A stretch of DNA of 64,000 bases from Haliclystus octoradiatus (taxonomy: Eukaryota; Cnidaria; Staurozoa; Stauromedusae; Haliclystidae). Position numbers and translations under genes: made by a program. The stretch is from NCBI GenBank assembly GCA_916610825.1, contig OU744446.1, positions 10,008,309 to 10,072,308 on the forward strand, written 5' to 3'. Positions 31,182 through 46,354 of this stretch are shown in pieces. Below the pieces are notes generated by a model. That model saw only the letters and a program-made list of their open reading frames with translations, did no database searches and was not told the origin of the DNA. Numbering within the stretch: the stretch's first letter is position 1; the number at the start of each line of letters is the position of its first letter.

Positions 31182-32490
31182 AATATTTTTAAAAACGTAA
31201 TGAGTATAACAAGGTTTAAAATATAATGTACTACATGAGCAGCAAATTTCTGGCATTGTATATGTAATTATAATAACTTCAACACATGTAACAAAAATTC
31301 TGTAATAGTGATTATCAAAATGTTTAAATTTTGAGGAATAAATTGGTTAATTTTTCCAAGGTATTAACTTTACATTTATAATTGAAGTATTTAGAAATCA
31401 AATAAAAGTTACAAAATACAAAAAATTTATATAGGAAAATGGGATAAATTGCTTAATTAATTAACCTAAAATAATATACGTATAACATAGATGATAGAAT
31501 ATTCTCTTTTTAATCTTCTTTTAACTAAATTCGAATATAAAACCGCTGGTAAGTATGATACTATTTGAAATCTATTTGATATAGTTTAACACATCATGTA
31601 TACCCATATTGCAATACGAATACAGCAAATAAGTAAATTTTTTGAATATTATCTTATTCATGAATTGTAATAATTTGATATCAATCGAATCATTAATGTT
31701 TATATATGTTATTTGAATTTAAAATGTAAACTGTTTAGATAAAACATAATATATATGGTTCTGATACCAATTCAAATTTGAATATCTTGTCATTGATGTG
31801 GTTTATTTCCGTGTCCTTTCGCTTTTCATTCTGATAGGTTGGACTTCACTCCCTTACATGAGACGATGATAATTCTTTAGCAATGGGCGTTGTCGTGCAT
31901 AGTTGTGTTCCTCCTAGATTTATTATTGCTTTGATCATTAAATACTGCATTTCACAGGACTTGACCAAACAGAGCGTAATAACTATCTATCTGCTACATT
32001 ACTATCCCAAGCAGACCTTTAATATTATAATCAACATACAAAAACATGTGCATTTTGTAAAATAATTCTAGCCTCAGAATGGCTTCATTGCGAAAATAAA
32101 CATACATTTACTTGCATGAATTACGAAATAACTGCATGACTTGTTCAAAATTATAATCATATTGTTGTCAAACTTACTTCAACTTTGTTTCCAAATAACA
32201 TCAAAATTTCATATTCCATTAAAACCATAATTCCAGTTCTTATAAATTGGAATTTAGTGTCTTATATCCGGTGGTAAATACTCTACACCAATGGGTGTTG
32301 TCCTGCATAAATATGTTCCTCCTAGATAATTAAGGCTGTGATCACACGGCTCAGATACGAAATCAAATAATGTAGTATTCAGTACTTAGCTACTCGTTGA
32401 TTATGAAATCAAATTCCACAGTCGCATACAAACGTGATTGATCATTTTGTCGTTATGGGAAGTGAATGGATAAAAGATCATCAAATATTT
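31182..32490 (+). other. Intergenic spacer of the array unit (first copy)
   Basis: AT-rich spacer between the gene and the next unit's upstream region. It contains a diverged internal direct duplication of about 90-100 bp (about 31828-31918 and 32236-32338), both parts ending ttcctcctagat. Neither the 60-codon + strand frame at 31883 nor other frames show coding character. Confidence 0.6.
31337..31342 (+). terminator. Polyadenylation signal of array gene copy 1
   Basis: AATAAA about 155 bp after the stop codon, kept in the corresponding place in every unit; a second CAAATAAAAG lies about 60 bp further on. Confidence 0.5.
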
Positions 32491-33071
32491 TCATAACCAA
32501 AATGTCCAAAGAACACCATTCCTTTCCTGCCCATATTAATTCTTCCATTTGAGAAGCGCCAATAAGCAATTAGCGTCACTATTCATAGTACTGTAACCTT
32601 TAAAGACATTGAAGTGCGTATATTTATTTAAAAAGTGAATAAAAGTAACAATTAATGTTCGCTAAATATTGTGCCGTTGACCAATTATTACTACGTTGAA
32701 GCTTCTCAATCTCGAATAGCGTAAAAGTTTTTATGACGACGACTGATAACGAAGAATCTTTTGCTGGAATACCAAAGATCACACACTTGGATTTCTCAGA
32801 GAAGATGATAATTATCATTGTGACGCAATTCATTGTTATCACGTGGTATATTTCCAGGCCACTTGAATAAGAATCTGTTGCTATGTTACTCAATTACTCT
32901 CAATCTTTTTCATGGTGAGTAGAAGTATGTTAACAGTTTTGTCTTCTATTTTATTAGTTGTAACCATAAAATTGGAACCTCAATTGTAATGAGTGATACT
33001 TTGTTACCTCACAGATTGAAATCCATGAGGTTTTGCAGAATTTTGTTGGAGTAGATTAGTTATATTCGATT

Positions 33072-33710
33072 ATGGCAGTCATAAAAGTTGTACGAAAAGC
33101 AATGGCTGATATTCAGGTAAATAATTGATAAGCAAACTGACAAATTCCACACTATCAATTGTGCAAAATCCTGTATTGCTTATGTAATGATGAAGGATAC
33201 TAACATTGACATACCATGTGTAAATTTGCAGCGAGAAATTAAGGAGCGGTCGATTGGCGAAAGGCCAAAACGCCGTTGGAGAATGTCCTTGCAGCAAAGT
33301 TATCTAGTAAAGGTTGTCCCAGTCCCAGCTGCCCCGTTTGATAATGTATCTGCAATGTAAGCTTGACAACATATACATGTTCTAATTCATAGGCATAAAT
33401 TAATTCAAAAAGATATTAAATGTTCATTTGATCGTATAGGTCAGAAATCAACCGTAGTCGCAAGAGGAAAAGAGAAAAAATAGACAATAGCAACGACGAC
33501 AATGACGATGAGCAATGCTCCCCTCCTGCAAGAAAAAGAAGGATAGTATTTATAGAAAATATTAATGAAAGTACAATTAAAACTGAAAATAATAGTGAAG
33601 ATAATAATGAACTAAACATCGCTATAGATAAATTGATTGCTAACATGAGATTTGCATCAGATGCAGATCAAAAATTAAGTGAATGGGCAAACGAAATAAT
33701 GAACATATAA
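33072..33710 (+). CDS. Array gene, copy 2 (subtype A)
   Basis: Exons 33072-33116, 33232-33356 and 33440-33710, open throughout. Compared with copy 1, exon 3 has Lys for Ile after KRE (REKID) and Ile for Lys in RRIVF. The upstream region carries gtgaataaaag, the subtype A marker. Confidence 0.8.
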
Positions 33711-35600
33711 ATTATTTTTAAAAACGTAATGAGTATAACAAGGTTTAAAATATAATGTACTACATGAGCAGCAAATTTCTGGCATTGTATATGTAATTAT
33801 AATAACTTCAACACATGTAACAAAAATTCTGTAATAGTGATTATCAAAATGTTTAAATTTTGAGGAATAAATTGGTTAATTTTTCCAAGGTATTAACTTT
33901 ACATTTATAATTGAAGTATTTAGAAATCAAATAAAAGTTACAAAATACAAAAAATTTATATAGGAAAATGGGATAAATTGCTTAATTAATTAACCTAAAA
34001 TAATATACGTATAACATAGATGATAGAATATTCTCTTTTTAATCTTCTTTTAACTAAATTCGAATATAAAACCGCTGGTAAGTATGATACTATTTGAAAT
34101 CTATTTGATATAGTTTAACACATCATGTATACCCATATTGCAATACGAATACAGCAAATAAGTAAATTTTTTGAATATTATCTTATTCATGAATTGTAAT
34201 AATTTGATATCAATCGAATCATTAATGTTTATATATGTTATTTGAATTTAAAATGTAAACTGTTTAGATAAAACATAATATATATGGTTCTGATACCAAT
34301 TCAAATTTGAATATCTTGTCATTGATGTGGTTTATTTCCGTGTCCTTTCGCTTTACATTCTGATAGGTTGGACTTCACTCCCTTACATGAGACGATGATA
34401 ATTCTTTTGCAATGGGCGTTGTCGTGCATAGTTGTGTTCCTCCTAGATTTATTATTGCTTTGATCATTAAATACTGCATTTCACAGGACTTGACCAAACA
34501 GAGCGTAATAACTATCTATCTGCTACATTACTATCCCAAGCAGACCTTTAATATTATAATCAACATACAAAAACATGTGCATCTTGTAAAATAATTCTAG
34601 CCTCAGAATGGCTTCATTGCGAAAATAAACATACATTTACTTGCATGAATTACGAAATAACTGCATGACTTGTTCAAAATTATAATCATATTGTTGTCAA
34701 ACTTACTTCAACTTTGTTTCCAAATAACATCAAAATTTCATATTCCATTAAAACCATAATTCCAGTTCTTATAAATTGGAATTTAGTGTCTTATATCCGG
34801 TGGTAAATACTCTACACCAATGGGTGTTGTCCTGCATAAATATGTTCCTCCTAGATAATTAAGGCTGTGATCACACGGCTCAGATACGAAATCCAATAAT
34901 GTAGTATTCAGTACTTAGCTACTCGTTGATTATGAAATCAAATTCCACAGTCGCATACAAACGTGATTGATCATTTTGTCGTTATGGGAAGTGAATGGAT
35001 AAAAGATCATCAAATATTTTCATAACCAAAATGTCCAAAGAACACCATTCCTTTCCTGCCCATATTAATTCTTCCATTTGAGAAGCGCCAATAAGCAATT
35101 AGCGTCACTATTCATAGTACTGTAACCTTTAAAGACATTGAAGTGCGTATATTTATTTAAAAAGCGAATAAAAGTAACAATTAATGTTCGCTAAATATTG
35201 TGCCGTTGACCAATTATTACTACGTTGAATCTTCTCAATCTCGAATAGCGTAAAAGTTTTTATGACGACGACTGATAACGAAGAATCTTTTGCTGGAATA
35301 CCAAAGATCACACACTTGGATTTCTCAGAGAAGATGATAATTATCATTGTGACGCAATTCATTGTTATCACGTGGTATATTTCCAGGCCACTTGAATAAG
35401 AATCTGTTGCTATGTTACTCAATTACTCTCAATCTTTTTCATGGTGAGTAGAAGTATGTTAACAGTTTTGTCTTCTATTTTATTAGTTGTAACCATAAAA
35501 TTGGAACCTCAATTGTAATGAGTGATACTTTGTTACCTCACAGATTGAAATCCATGAGGTTTTGCAGAATTTTGTTGGAGTAGATTAGTTATATTCGATT

Positions 35601-36239
35601 ATGGCAGTCATAAAAGTTGTACGAAAAGCAATGGCTGATATTCAGGTAAATAATTGATAAGCAAACTGACAAATTCCACACTATCAATTGTGCAAAATCC
35701 TGTATTGCTTATGTAATGATGAAGGATACTAACATTGACATACCATGTGTAAATTTGCAGCGAGAAATTAAGGAGCGGTCGATTGGCGAAAGGCCAAAAC
35801 GCCGTTGGAGAATGTCCTTGCAGCAAAGTTATCTAGTAAAGGTTGTCCCAGTCCCAGCTGCCCCGTTTGATAATGTATCTGCAATGTAAGCTTGACAACA
35901 TATACATGTTCTAATTCATAGGCATAAATTAATTCAAAAAGATATTAAATGTTCATTTGATCGTATAGGTCAGAAATCAACCGTAGTCGCAAGAGGAAAA
36001 GAGAAAAAATAGACAATAGCAACGACGACAATGACGATGAGCAATGCTCCCCTCCTGCAAGAAAAAGAAGGATAGTATTTATAGAAAATATTAATGAAAG
36101 TACAATTAAAACTGAAAATAATAGTGAAGATAATAATGAACTAAACATCGCTATAGATAAATTGATTGCTAACATGAGATTTGCATCAGATGCAGATCAA
36201 AAATTAAGTGAATGGGCAAACGAAATAATGAACATATAA
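35601..36239 (+). CDS. Array gene, copy 3 (subtype B)
   Basis: Exons 35601-35645, 35761-35885 and 35969-36239. The encoded protein appears the same as copy 2. Subtype B has gttgaatcttc upstream (others gttgaagcttc). The spacer after it has aaattcctggc and caacccatg, shared only with copy 8. Confidence 0.8.
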
Positions 36240-38129
36240 ATTATTTTTAAAAACGTAATGAGTATAACAAGGTTTAAAATATAATGTACTACATGAGCAG
36301 CAAATTCCTGGCATTGTATATGTAATTATAATAACTTCAACCCATGTAACAAAAATTCTGTAATAGTGATTATCAAAATGTTTAAATTTTGAGGAATAAA
36401 TTGGTTAATTTTTCCAAGGTATTAACTTTACATTTATAATTGAAGTATTTAGAAATCAAATAAAAGTTACAAAATACAAAAAATTTATATAGGAAAATGG
36501 GATAAATTGCTTAATTAATTAACCTAAAATAATATACGTATAACATAGATGATAGAATATTCTCTTTTTAATCTTCTTTTAACTAAATTCGAATATAAAA
36601 CCGCTGGTAAGTATGATACTATTTGAAATCTATTTGATATAGTTTAACACATCATATATACCCATATTGCAATACGAATACAGCAAATAAGTAAAGTTTT
36701 TGAATATTATCTTATTCATGAATTGTAATAATTTGATATCAATCGAATCATTAATGTTTATATATGTTATTTGAATTTAAAATGTAAACTGTTTAGATAA
36801 AACATAATACATATGGTTCTGATACCAATTCAAATTTGAATATCTTGTCATTGATGTGGTTTATTTCCGTGTCCTTTCGCTTCTCATTCTGATAGGTTGG
36901 ACTTCACTCCCTTACATGAGACGATGATAATTCTTTAGCAATGGGCGTTGTCGTGCATAGTTGTGTTCCTCCTAGATTTATTATTGCTTTGATCATTAAA
37001 TACTGCATTTCACAGGACTTGACCAAACAGAGCGTAATAACTATCTATCTGCTACATTACTATCCCAAGCAGACCTTTAATATTATAATCAACATACAAA
37101 AACATGTGCATTTTGTAAAATAATTCTAGCCTCAGAATGGCTTCATTGCGAAAATAAACATACATTTACTTGCATGAATTACGAAATAACTGCATGACTT
37201 GTTCAAAATTATAATCATATTGTTGTCAAACTTCCTTCAACTTTGTTTCCAAATAACATCAAAATTTCATATTCCTTTAAAACCATAATTCCAGTTCTTA
37301 TAAATTGGAATTTAGTGTCTTATATCCGGTGGTAAATACTCTACACCAATGGGTGTTGTCCTGCATAAATATGTTCCTCCTAGATAATTAAGGCTGTGAT
37401 CACACGGCTCAGATACGAAATCCAATAATGTAGTATTCAGTACTTAGCTACTCGTTGATTATGAAATCAAATTCCACAGTCGCATACAAACGTGATTGAT
37501 CATTTTGTCGTTATGGGAAGTGAATGGATAAAAGATCATCAAATATTTTCATAACCAAAATGTCCAAAGAACACCATTCCTTTCCTGCCCATATTAATTC
37601 TTCCATTTGAGAAGCGCCAATAAGCAATTAGCGTCACTATTCATAGTACTGTAACCTTTAAAGACATTGAAGTGCGTATATTTATTTAAAAAGCGAATAA
37701 AAGTAACAATTAATGTTCGCTAAATATTGTGCCGTTGACAAATTATTACTACGTTGAAGCTTCTCAATCTCGAATAGCGTAAAAGTTTTTATGACGACGA
37801 CTGATAACGAAGAATCTTTTGCTGGAATACCAAAGATCACACACTTGGATTTCTCAGAGAAGATGATAATTATCATTGTGACGCAATTCATTGTTATCAC
37901 GTGGTATATTTCCAGGCCACTTGAATAAGAATCTGTTGCTATGTTACTCAATTACTCTCAATCTTTTTCATGGTGAGTAGAAGTATCTTAACAGTTTTGT
38001 CTTCTATTTTATTAGTTGTAACCATAAAATTGGAACCTCAATTGTAATGAGTGATACTTTGTTACCTCACAGATTGAAATCCATGAGGTTTTTCAGAATT
38101 TTGTTGGAGTAGATTAGTTATATTCGATT

Positions 38130-38768
38130 ATGGCAGTCATAAAAGTTGTACGAAAAGCAATGGCTGATATTCAGGTAAATAATTGATAAGCAAACTGACA
38201 AATTCCACACTATCAATTGTGAAAAATCCTGTATTGCTCATTTAATGATGAAGGATACTAACATTGACATACCATGTGTAAATTTGCAGCGAGAAATTAA
38301 GGAGCGGTCGATTGGCGAAAGGCCAAAACGCCGTTGGAGAATGTCCTTGCAGCAAAGTTATCTAGTAAAGGTTGTCCCAGTCCCAGCTGCCCCGTTTGAT
38401 AATGTATCTGAAATGTAAGCTTGACAACATATACATGTTCTAATTCATAGGCATAAATTAATTCAAAAAGATATTAAATATTAATTTGATCGTATAGGTC
38501 AGAAATCAACCGTAGTCGCAAGAGCAAAGGAGAAATAATAGACAATAGCAACGACGACAATGACGATGAGCAATGCTCCCCTCCTGCAAGAAAAAGAAGG
38601 AAAGTATTTATAGAAAATATTAATGAAAGTACAATTAAAACTAAAAATAATAGTGAAGATAATAATGAACTAAATATCGCTATAGATAAATTGATTGCAA
38701 ACATGAGATTTGCATCAGATGCAGATCAAAAATTAAGTGAATGGGCAAACGAAATAATGAACATATAA
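38130..38768 (+). CDS. Array gene, copy 4 (subtype C, protein variant)
   Basis: Exons 38130-38174, 38290-38414 and 38498-38768. The exon 2/3 junction reads SEM instead of SAM. The first basic cluster is weakened (RKSKGEIID instead of RKRKREKID), the second keeps RKVF, and TKNN replaces TENN. The frame stays open, so this is a coding variant and not a dead copy. Confidence 0.8.
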
Positions 38769-40657
38769 AATATTTTTAAAAACGTAATAAGTAAATCAAG
38801 GTTTAAAATATAATGTACTACAGGAGCAGCAAAATTCTGGCATTGTATATGTAATTATAATAACTTCAACACATGTAACAAAAATTCTATAATAGTGATT
38901 ATCAAAATGTTTAAATTTTGAGGAATAAATTGGTTAATTTTCCAAGGTATTAACTTTAGATTAATAATTAAAGTATTTAGAAATCAAATAAAAGTTACAA
39001 AATACAAAAAATTTATATAGGAAAATGGGATAAATTGCTTAATTAATTAACCTAAAATAATATACGTATAACATAAATGATAGAATATTCTCTTTTTAAT
39101 CTTCTTTTAACTAAATTCGAATATAAAACCGCTGGTAAGTATGATACTATTTGAAATCTATTTGATATAGTTTAACACATCATATATACCCATATTGCAA
39201 TACGAATACAGCAAATAAGTAAATGTTTTGAATATTATCTTATTCATGAATTGTAATAATTTGATATCAATCGAATCATTAATGTTTATATATGTTATTT
39301 GAATTTAAAATGTAAACTGTTTAGATAAAACATAATATATATGGTTCTGATACCAATTCAAATTTGAATATCTTGTCATTGATGTGGTTTATTTCCGTGT
39401 CCTTTCGCTTCTCATTCTGATAGGTTGGACTTCACTCCCTTACATGGGACGATGATAATTCTTTAGCAATGGGCGTTGTCGTGCATAGTTGTGTTCCTCC
39501 TAGATTTATTATTGCTTTGAACATTAAATACTGCATTTCACAGGACTTGACCAAACAGAGCGTAATAACTATTTATCTGCTACATTACTATCCCAAGCAG
39601 ACCTTTAATATTATAATCAACATACAAAAACATGTGCATTTTGTAAAATAATTCTAGCCTCAGAATGGCTTCATTGCGAAAATAAACATACATTTACTTG
39701 CATGAATTACGAAATAACTGCATGACTTGTTCAAAATTATAATCATATTGTTGTCAAACTTACTTCAACTTTGTTTCCAAATAACATCAAAATTTCATAT
39801 TCCATTAAAACCATAATTCCAGTTCTTATAAATTGGAATTTAGTGTCTTATATCCGGTGGTAAATACTCTACACCAATGGGTGTTGTCCTGCATAAATAT
39901 GTTCCTCCTAGATAATTAAGGCTGTGATCACACGGCTCAGATACGAAATCCAATAATGTAGTATTCAGTACTTAGCTACTCGTTGATTATGAAATCAAAT
40001 TCCACAGTCGCATACAAACGTGATTGATCATTTTGTCGTTATGGGAAGTGAATGGATAAAAGATCATCAAATATTTTCATAACCAAAATGTCCAAAGAAC
40101 ACCATTCCTTTCCTGCCCATATTAATTCTTCCATTTGAGAAGCGCCAATAAGCAATTAGCGTCACTATTCATAGTACTGTAACCTTTAAAGACATTGAAG
40201 TGCGTATATTTATTTAAAAAGTGAATAAAAGTAACAATTAATGTTCGCTAAATATTGTGCCGTTGACCAATTATTACTACGTTGAAGCTTCTCAATCTCG
40301 AATAGCGTAAAAGTTTTTATGACGACGACTGATAACGAAGAATCTTTTGCTGGAATACCAAAGATCACACACTTGGATTTCTCAGAGAAGATGATAATTA
40401 TCATTGTGACGCAATTCATTGTTATCACGTGGTATATTTCCAGGCCACTTGAATAAGAATCTGTTGCTATGTTACTCAATTACTCTCAATCTTTTTCATG
40501 GTGAGTAGAAGTATGTTAACAGTTTTGTCTTCTATTTTATTAGTTGTAACCATAAAATTGGAACCTCAATTGTAATGAGTGATACTTTGTTACCTCACAG
40601 ATTGAAATCCATGAGGTTTTGCAGAATTTTGTTGGAGTAGATTAGTTATATTCGATT

Positions 40658-41296
40658 ATGGCAGTCATAAAAGTTGTACGAAAAGCAATGGCTGATATTC
40701 AGGTAAATAATTGATAAGCAAACTGACAAATTCCACACTATCAATTGTGCAAAATCCTGTATTGCTTATGTAATGATGAAGGATACTAACATTGACATAC
40801 CATGTGTAAATTTGCAGCGAGAAATTAAGGAGCGGTCGATTGGCGAAAGGCCAAAACGCCGTTGGAAAATGTCCTTGCAGCAAAGTTATCTAGTAAAGGT
40901 TGTCCCAGTCCCAGCTGCCCCGTTTGATAATGTATCTGCAATGTAAGCTTGACAACATATACATGTTCTAATTCATAGGCATAAATTAATTCAAAAAGAT
41001 ATTAAATGTTCATTTGATCGTATAGGTCAGAAATCAACCGTAGTCGCAAGAGGAAAAGAGAAAAAATAGACAATAGCAACGACGACAATGACGATGAGCA
41101 ATGCTCCCCTCCTGCAAGAAAAAGAAGGATAGTATTTATAGAAAATATTAATGAAAGTACAATTAAAACTGAAAATAATAGTGAAGATAATAATGAACTA
41201 AACATCGCTATAGATAAATTGATTGCTAACATGAGATTTGCATCAGATGCAGATCAAAAATTAAGTGAATGGGCAAACGAAATAATGAACATATAA
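40658..41296 (+). CDS. Array gene, copy 5 (subtype A, RRWKM variant)
   Basis: Exons 40658-40702, 40818-40942 and 41026-41296. Exon 2 has Lys for Arg in RRWKM, shared with copies 10 and 11; otherwise like copy 2. Confidence 0.8.
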
Positions 41297-43186
41297 ATTA
41301 TTTTTAAAAACGTAATGAGTATAACAAGGTTTAAAATATAATGTACTACATGAGCAGCAAATTTCTGGCATTGTATATGTAATTATAATAACTTCAACAC
41401 ATGTAACAAAAATTCTGTAATAGTGATTATCAAAATGTTTAAATTTTGAGGAATAAATTGGTTAATTTTTCCAAGGTATTAACTTTACATTTATAATTGA
41501 AGTATTTAGAAATCAAATAAAAGTTACAAAATACAAAAAATTTATATAGGAAAATGGGATAAATTGCTTAATTAATTAACCTAAAATAATATACGTATAA
41601 CATAGATGATAGAATATTCTCTTTTTAATCTTCTTTTAACTAAATTCGAATATAAAACCGCTGGTAAGTATGATACTATTTGAAATCTATTTGATATAGT
41701 TTAACACATCATGTATACCCATATTGCAATACGAATACAGCAAATAAGTAAATTTTTTGAATATTATCTTATTCATGAATTGTAATAATTTGATATCAAT
41801 CGAATCATTAATGTTTATATATGTTATTTGAATTTAAAATGTAAACTGTTTAGATAAAACATAATATATATGGTTCTGATACCAATTCAAATTTGAATAT
41901 CTTGTCATTGATGTGGTTTATTTCCGTGTCCTTTCGCTTTTCATTCTGATAGGTTGGACTTCACTCCCTTACATGAGACGATGATAATTCTTTAGCAATG
42001 GGCGTTGTCGTGCATAGTTGTGTTCCTCCTAGATTTATTATTGCTTTGATCATTAAATACTGCATTTCACAGGACTTGACCAAACAGAGCGTAATAACTA
42101 TCTATCTGCTACATTACTATCCCAAGCAGACCTTTAATATTATAATCAACATACAAAAACATGTGCATCTTGTAAAATAATTCTAGCCTCAGAATGGCTT
42201 CATTGCGAAAATAAACATACATTTACTTGCATGAATTACGAAATAACTGCATGACTTGTTCAAAATTATAATCATATTGTTGTCAAACTTACTTCAACTT
42301 TGTTTCCAAATAACATCAAAATTTCATATTCCATTAAAACCATAATTCCAGTTCTTATAAATTGGAATTTAGTGTCTTATATCCGGTGGTAAATACTCTA
42401 CACCAATGGGTGTTGTCCTGCATAAATATGTTCCTCCTAGATAATTAAGGCTGTGATCACACGGCTCAGATACGAAATCCAATAATGTAGTATTCAGTAC
42501 TTAGCTACTCGTTGATTATGAAATCAAATTCCACAGTCGCATACAAACGTGATTGATCATTTTGTCGTTATGGGAAGTGAATGGATAAAAGATCATCAAA
42601 TATTTTCATAACCAAAATGTCCAAAGAACACCATTCCTTTCCTGCCCATATTAATTCTTCCATTTGAGAAGCGCCAATAAGCAATTAGCGTCACTATTCA
42701 TAGTACTGTAACCTTTAAAGACATTGAAGTGCGTATATTTATTTAAAAAGCGAATAAAAGTAACAATTAATGTTCGCTAAATATTGTGCCGTTGACCAAT
42801 TATTACTACGTTGAATCTTCTCAATCTCGAATAGCGTAAAAGTTTTTATGACGACGACTGATAACGAAGAATCTTTTGCTGGAATACCAAAGATCACACA
42901 CTTGGATTTCTCAGAGAAGATGATAATTATCATTGTGACGCAATTCATTGTTATCACGTGGTATATTTCCAGGCCACTTGAATAAGAATCTGTTGCTATG
43001 TTACTCAATTACTCTCAATCTTTTTCATGGTGAGTAGAAGTATGTTAACAGTTTTGTCTTCTATTTTATTAGTTGTAACCATAAAATTGGAACCTCAATT
43101 GTAATGAGTGATACTTTGTTACCTCACAGATTGAAATCCATGAGGTTTTGCAGAATTTTGTTGGAGTAGATTAGTTATATTCGATT

Positions 43187-43825
43187 ATGGCAGTCATAAA
43201 AGTTGTACGAAAAGCAATGGCTGATATTCAGGTAAATAATTGATAAGCAAACTGACAAATTCCACACTATCAATTGTGCAAAATCCTGTATTGCTTATGT
43301 AATGATGAAGGATACTAACATTGACATACCATGTGTAAATTTGCAGCGAGAAATTAAGGAGCGGTCGATTGGCGAAAGGCCAAAACGCCGTTGGAGAATG
43401 TCCTTGCAGCAAAGTTATCTAGTAAAGGTTGTCCCAGTCCCAGCTGCCCCGTTTGATAATGTATCTGCAATGTAAGCTTGACAACATATACATGTTCTAA
43501 TTCATAGGCATAAATTAATTCAAAAAGATATTAAATGTTCATTTGATCGTATAGGTCAGAAATCAACCGTAGTCGCAAGAGGAAAAGAGAAAAAATAGAC
43601 AATAGCAACGACGACAATGACGATGAGCAATGCTCCCCTCCTGCAAGAAAAAGAAGGATAGTATTTATAGAAAATATTAATGAAAGTACAATTAAAACTG
43701 AAAATAATAGTGAAGATAATAATGAACTAAACATCGCTATAGATAAATTGATTGCTAACATGAGATTTGCATCAGATGCAGATCAAAAATTAAGTGAATG
43801 GGCAAACGAAATAATGAACATATAA
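43187..43825 (+). CDS. Array gene, copy 6 (subtype B)
   Basis: Exons 43187-43231, 43347-43471 and 43555-43825. The encoded protein appears like copy 2. The following spacer has cgaaatcaaataatg, shared with the spacer after copy 1. Confidence 0.8.
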
Positions 43826-45715
43826 ATTATTTTTAAAAACGTAATGAGTATAACAAGGTTTAAAATATAATGTACTACATGAGCAGCAAATTTCTGGCAT
43901 TGTATATGTAATTATAATAACTTCAACACATGTAACAAAAATTCTGTAATAGTGATTATCAAAATGTTTAAATTTTGAGGAATAAATTGGTTAATTTTTC
44001 CAAGGTATTAACTTTACATTTATAATTGAAGTATTTAGAAATCAAATAAAAGTTACAAAATACAAAAAATTTATATAGGAAAATGGGATAAATTGCTTAA
44101 TTAATTAACCTAAAATAATATACGTATAACATAGATGATAGAATATTCTCTTTTTAATCTTCTTTTAACTAAATTCGAATATAAAACCGCTGGTAAGTAT
44201 GATACTATTTGAAATCTATTTGATATAGTTTAACACATCATATATACCCATATTGCAATACGAATACAGCAAATAAGTAAAGTTTTTGAATATTATCTTA
44301 TTCATGAATTGTAATAATTTGATATCAATCGAATCATTAATGTTTATATATGTTATTTGAATTTAAAATGTAAACTGTTTAGATAAAACATAATACATAT
44401 GGTTCTGATACCAATTCAAATTTGAATATCTTGTCATTGATGTGGTTTATTTCCGTGTCCTTTCGCTTCTCATTCTGATAGGTTGGACTTCACTCCCTTA
44501 CATGAGACGATGATAATTCTTTAGCAATGGGCGTTGTCGTGCATAGTTGTGTTCCTCCTAGATTTATTATTGCTTTGATCATTAAATACTGCATTTCACA
44601 GGACTTGACCAAACAGAGCGTAATAACTATCTATCTGCTACATTACTATCCCAAGCAGACCTTTAATATTATAATCAACATACAAAAACATGTGCATTTT
44701 GTAAAATAATTCTAGCCTCAGAATGGCTTCATTGCGAAAATAAACATACATTTACTTGCATGAATTACGAAATAACTGCATGACTTGTTCAAAATTATAA
44801 TCATATTGTTGTCAAACTTACTTCAACTTTGTTTCCAAATAACATCAAAATTTCATATTCCATTAAAACCATAATTCCAGTTCTTATAAATTGGAATTTA
44901 GTGTCTTATATCCGGTGGTAAATACTCTACACCAATGGGTGTTGTCCTGCATAAATATGTTCCTCCTAGATAATTAAGGCTGTGATCACACGGCTCAGAT
45001 ACGAAATCAAATAATGTAGTATTCAGTACTTAGCTACTCGTTGATTATGAAATCAAATTCCACAGTCGCATACAAACGTGATTGATCATTTTGTCGTTAT
45101 GGGAAGTGAATGGATAAAAGATCATCAAATATTTTCATAACCAAAATGTCCAAAGAACACCATTCCTTTCCTGCCCATATTAATTCTTCCATTTGAGAAG
45201 CGCCAATAAGCAATTAGCGTCACTATTCATAGTACTGTAACCTTTAAAGACATTGAAGTGCGTATATTTATTTAAAAAGTGAATAAAAGTAACAATTAAT
45301 GTTCGCTAAATATTGTGCCGTTGACCAATTATTACTACGTTGAAGCTTCTCAATCTCGAATAGCGTAAAAGTTTTTATGACGACGACTGATAACGAAGAA
45401 TCTTTTGCTGGAATACCAAAGATCACACACTTGGATTTCTCAGAGAAGATGATAATTATCATTGTGACGCAATTCATTGTTATCACGTGGTATATTTCCA
45501 GGCCACTTGAATAAGAATCTGTTGCTATGTTACTCAATTACTCTCAATCTTTTTCATGGTGAGTAGAAGTATGTTAACAGTTTTGTCTTCTATTTTATTA
45601 GTTGTAACCATAAAATTGGAACCTCAATTGTAATGAGTGATACTTTGTTACCTCACAGATTGAAATCCATGAGGTTTTGCAGAATTTTGTTGGAGTAGAT
45701 TAGTTATATTCGATT

Positions 45716-46354
45716 ATGGCAGTCATAAAAGTTGTACGAAAAGCAATGGCTGATATTCAGGTAAATAATTGATAAGCAAACTGACAAATTCCACACTATC
45801 AATTGTGCAAAATCCTGTATTGCTTATGTAATGATGAAGGATACTAACATTGACATACCATGTGTAAATTTGCAGCGAGAAATTAAGGAGCGGTCGATTG
45901 GCGAAAGGCCAAAACGCCGTTGGAGAATGTCCTTGCAGCAAAGTTATCTAGTAAAGGTTGTCCCAGTCCCAGCTGCCCCGTTTGATAATGTATCTGCAAT
46001 GTAAGCTTGACAACATATACATGTTCTAATTCATAGGCATAAATTAATTCAAAAAGATATTAAATGTTCATTTGATCGTATAGGTCAGAAATCAACCGTA
46101 GTCGCAAGAGGAAAAGAGAAAAAATAGACAATAGCAACGACGACAATGACGATGAGCAATGCTCCCCTCCTGCAAGAAAAAGAAGGATAGTATTTATAGA
46201 AAATATTAATGAAAGTACAATTAAAACTGAAAATAATAGTGAAGATAATAATGAACTAAACATCGCTATAGATAAATTGATTGCTAACATGAGATTTGCA
46301 TCAGATGCAGATCAAAAATTAAGTGAATGGGCAAACGAAATAATGAACATATAA
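45716..46354 (+). CDS. Array gene, copy 7 (subtype A)
   Basis: Exons 45716-45760, 45876-46000 and 46084-46354. Like copy 2, including the spacer markers ctttacattctg and attcttttgcaatggg seen only after copies 2 and 7. Confidence 0.8.

Noticed and set aside
31883-32065. 60-codon + strand frame in each spacer
   Set aside because: Short, no domain, located in the duplicated spacer module, and its conservation is explained by array homogenisation.
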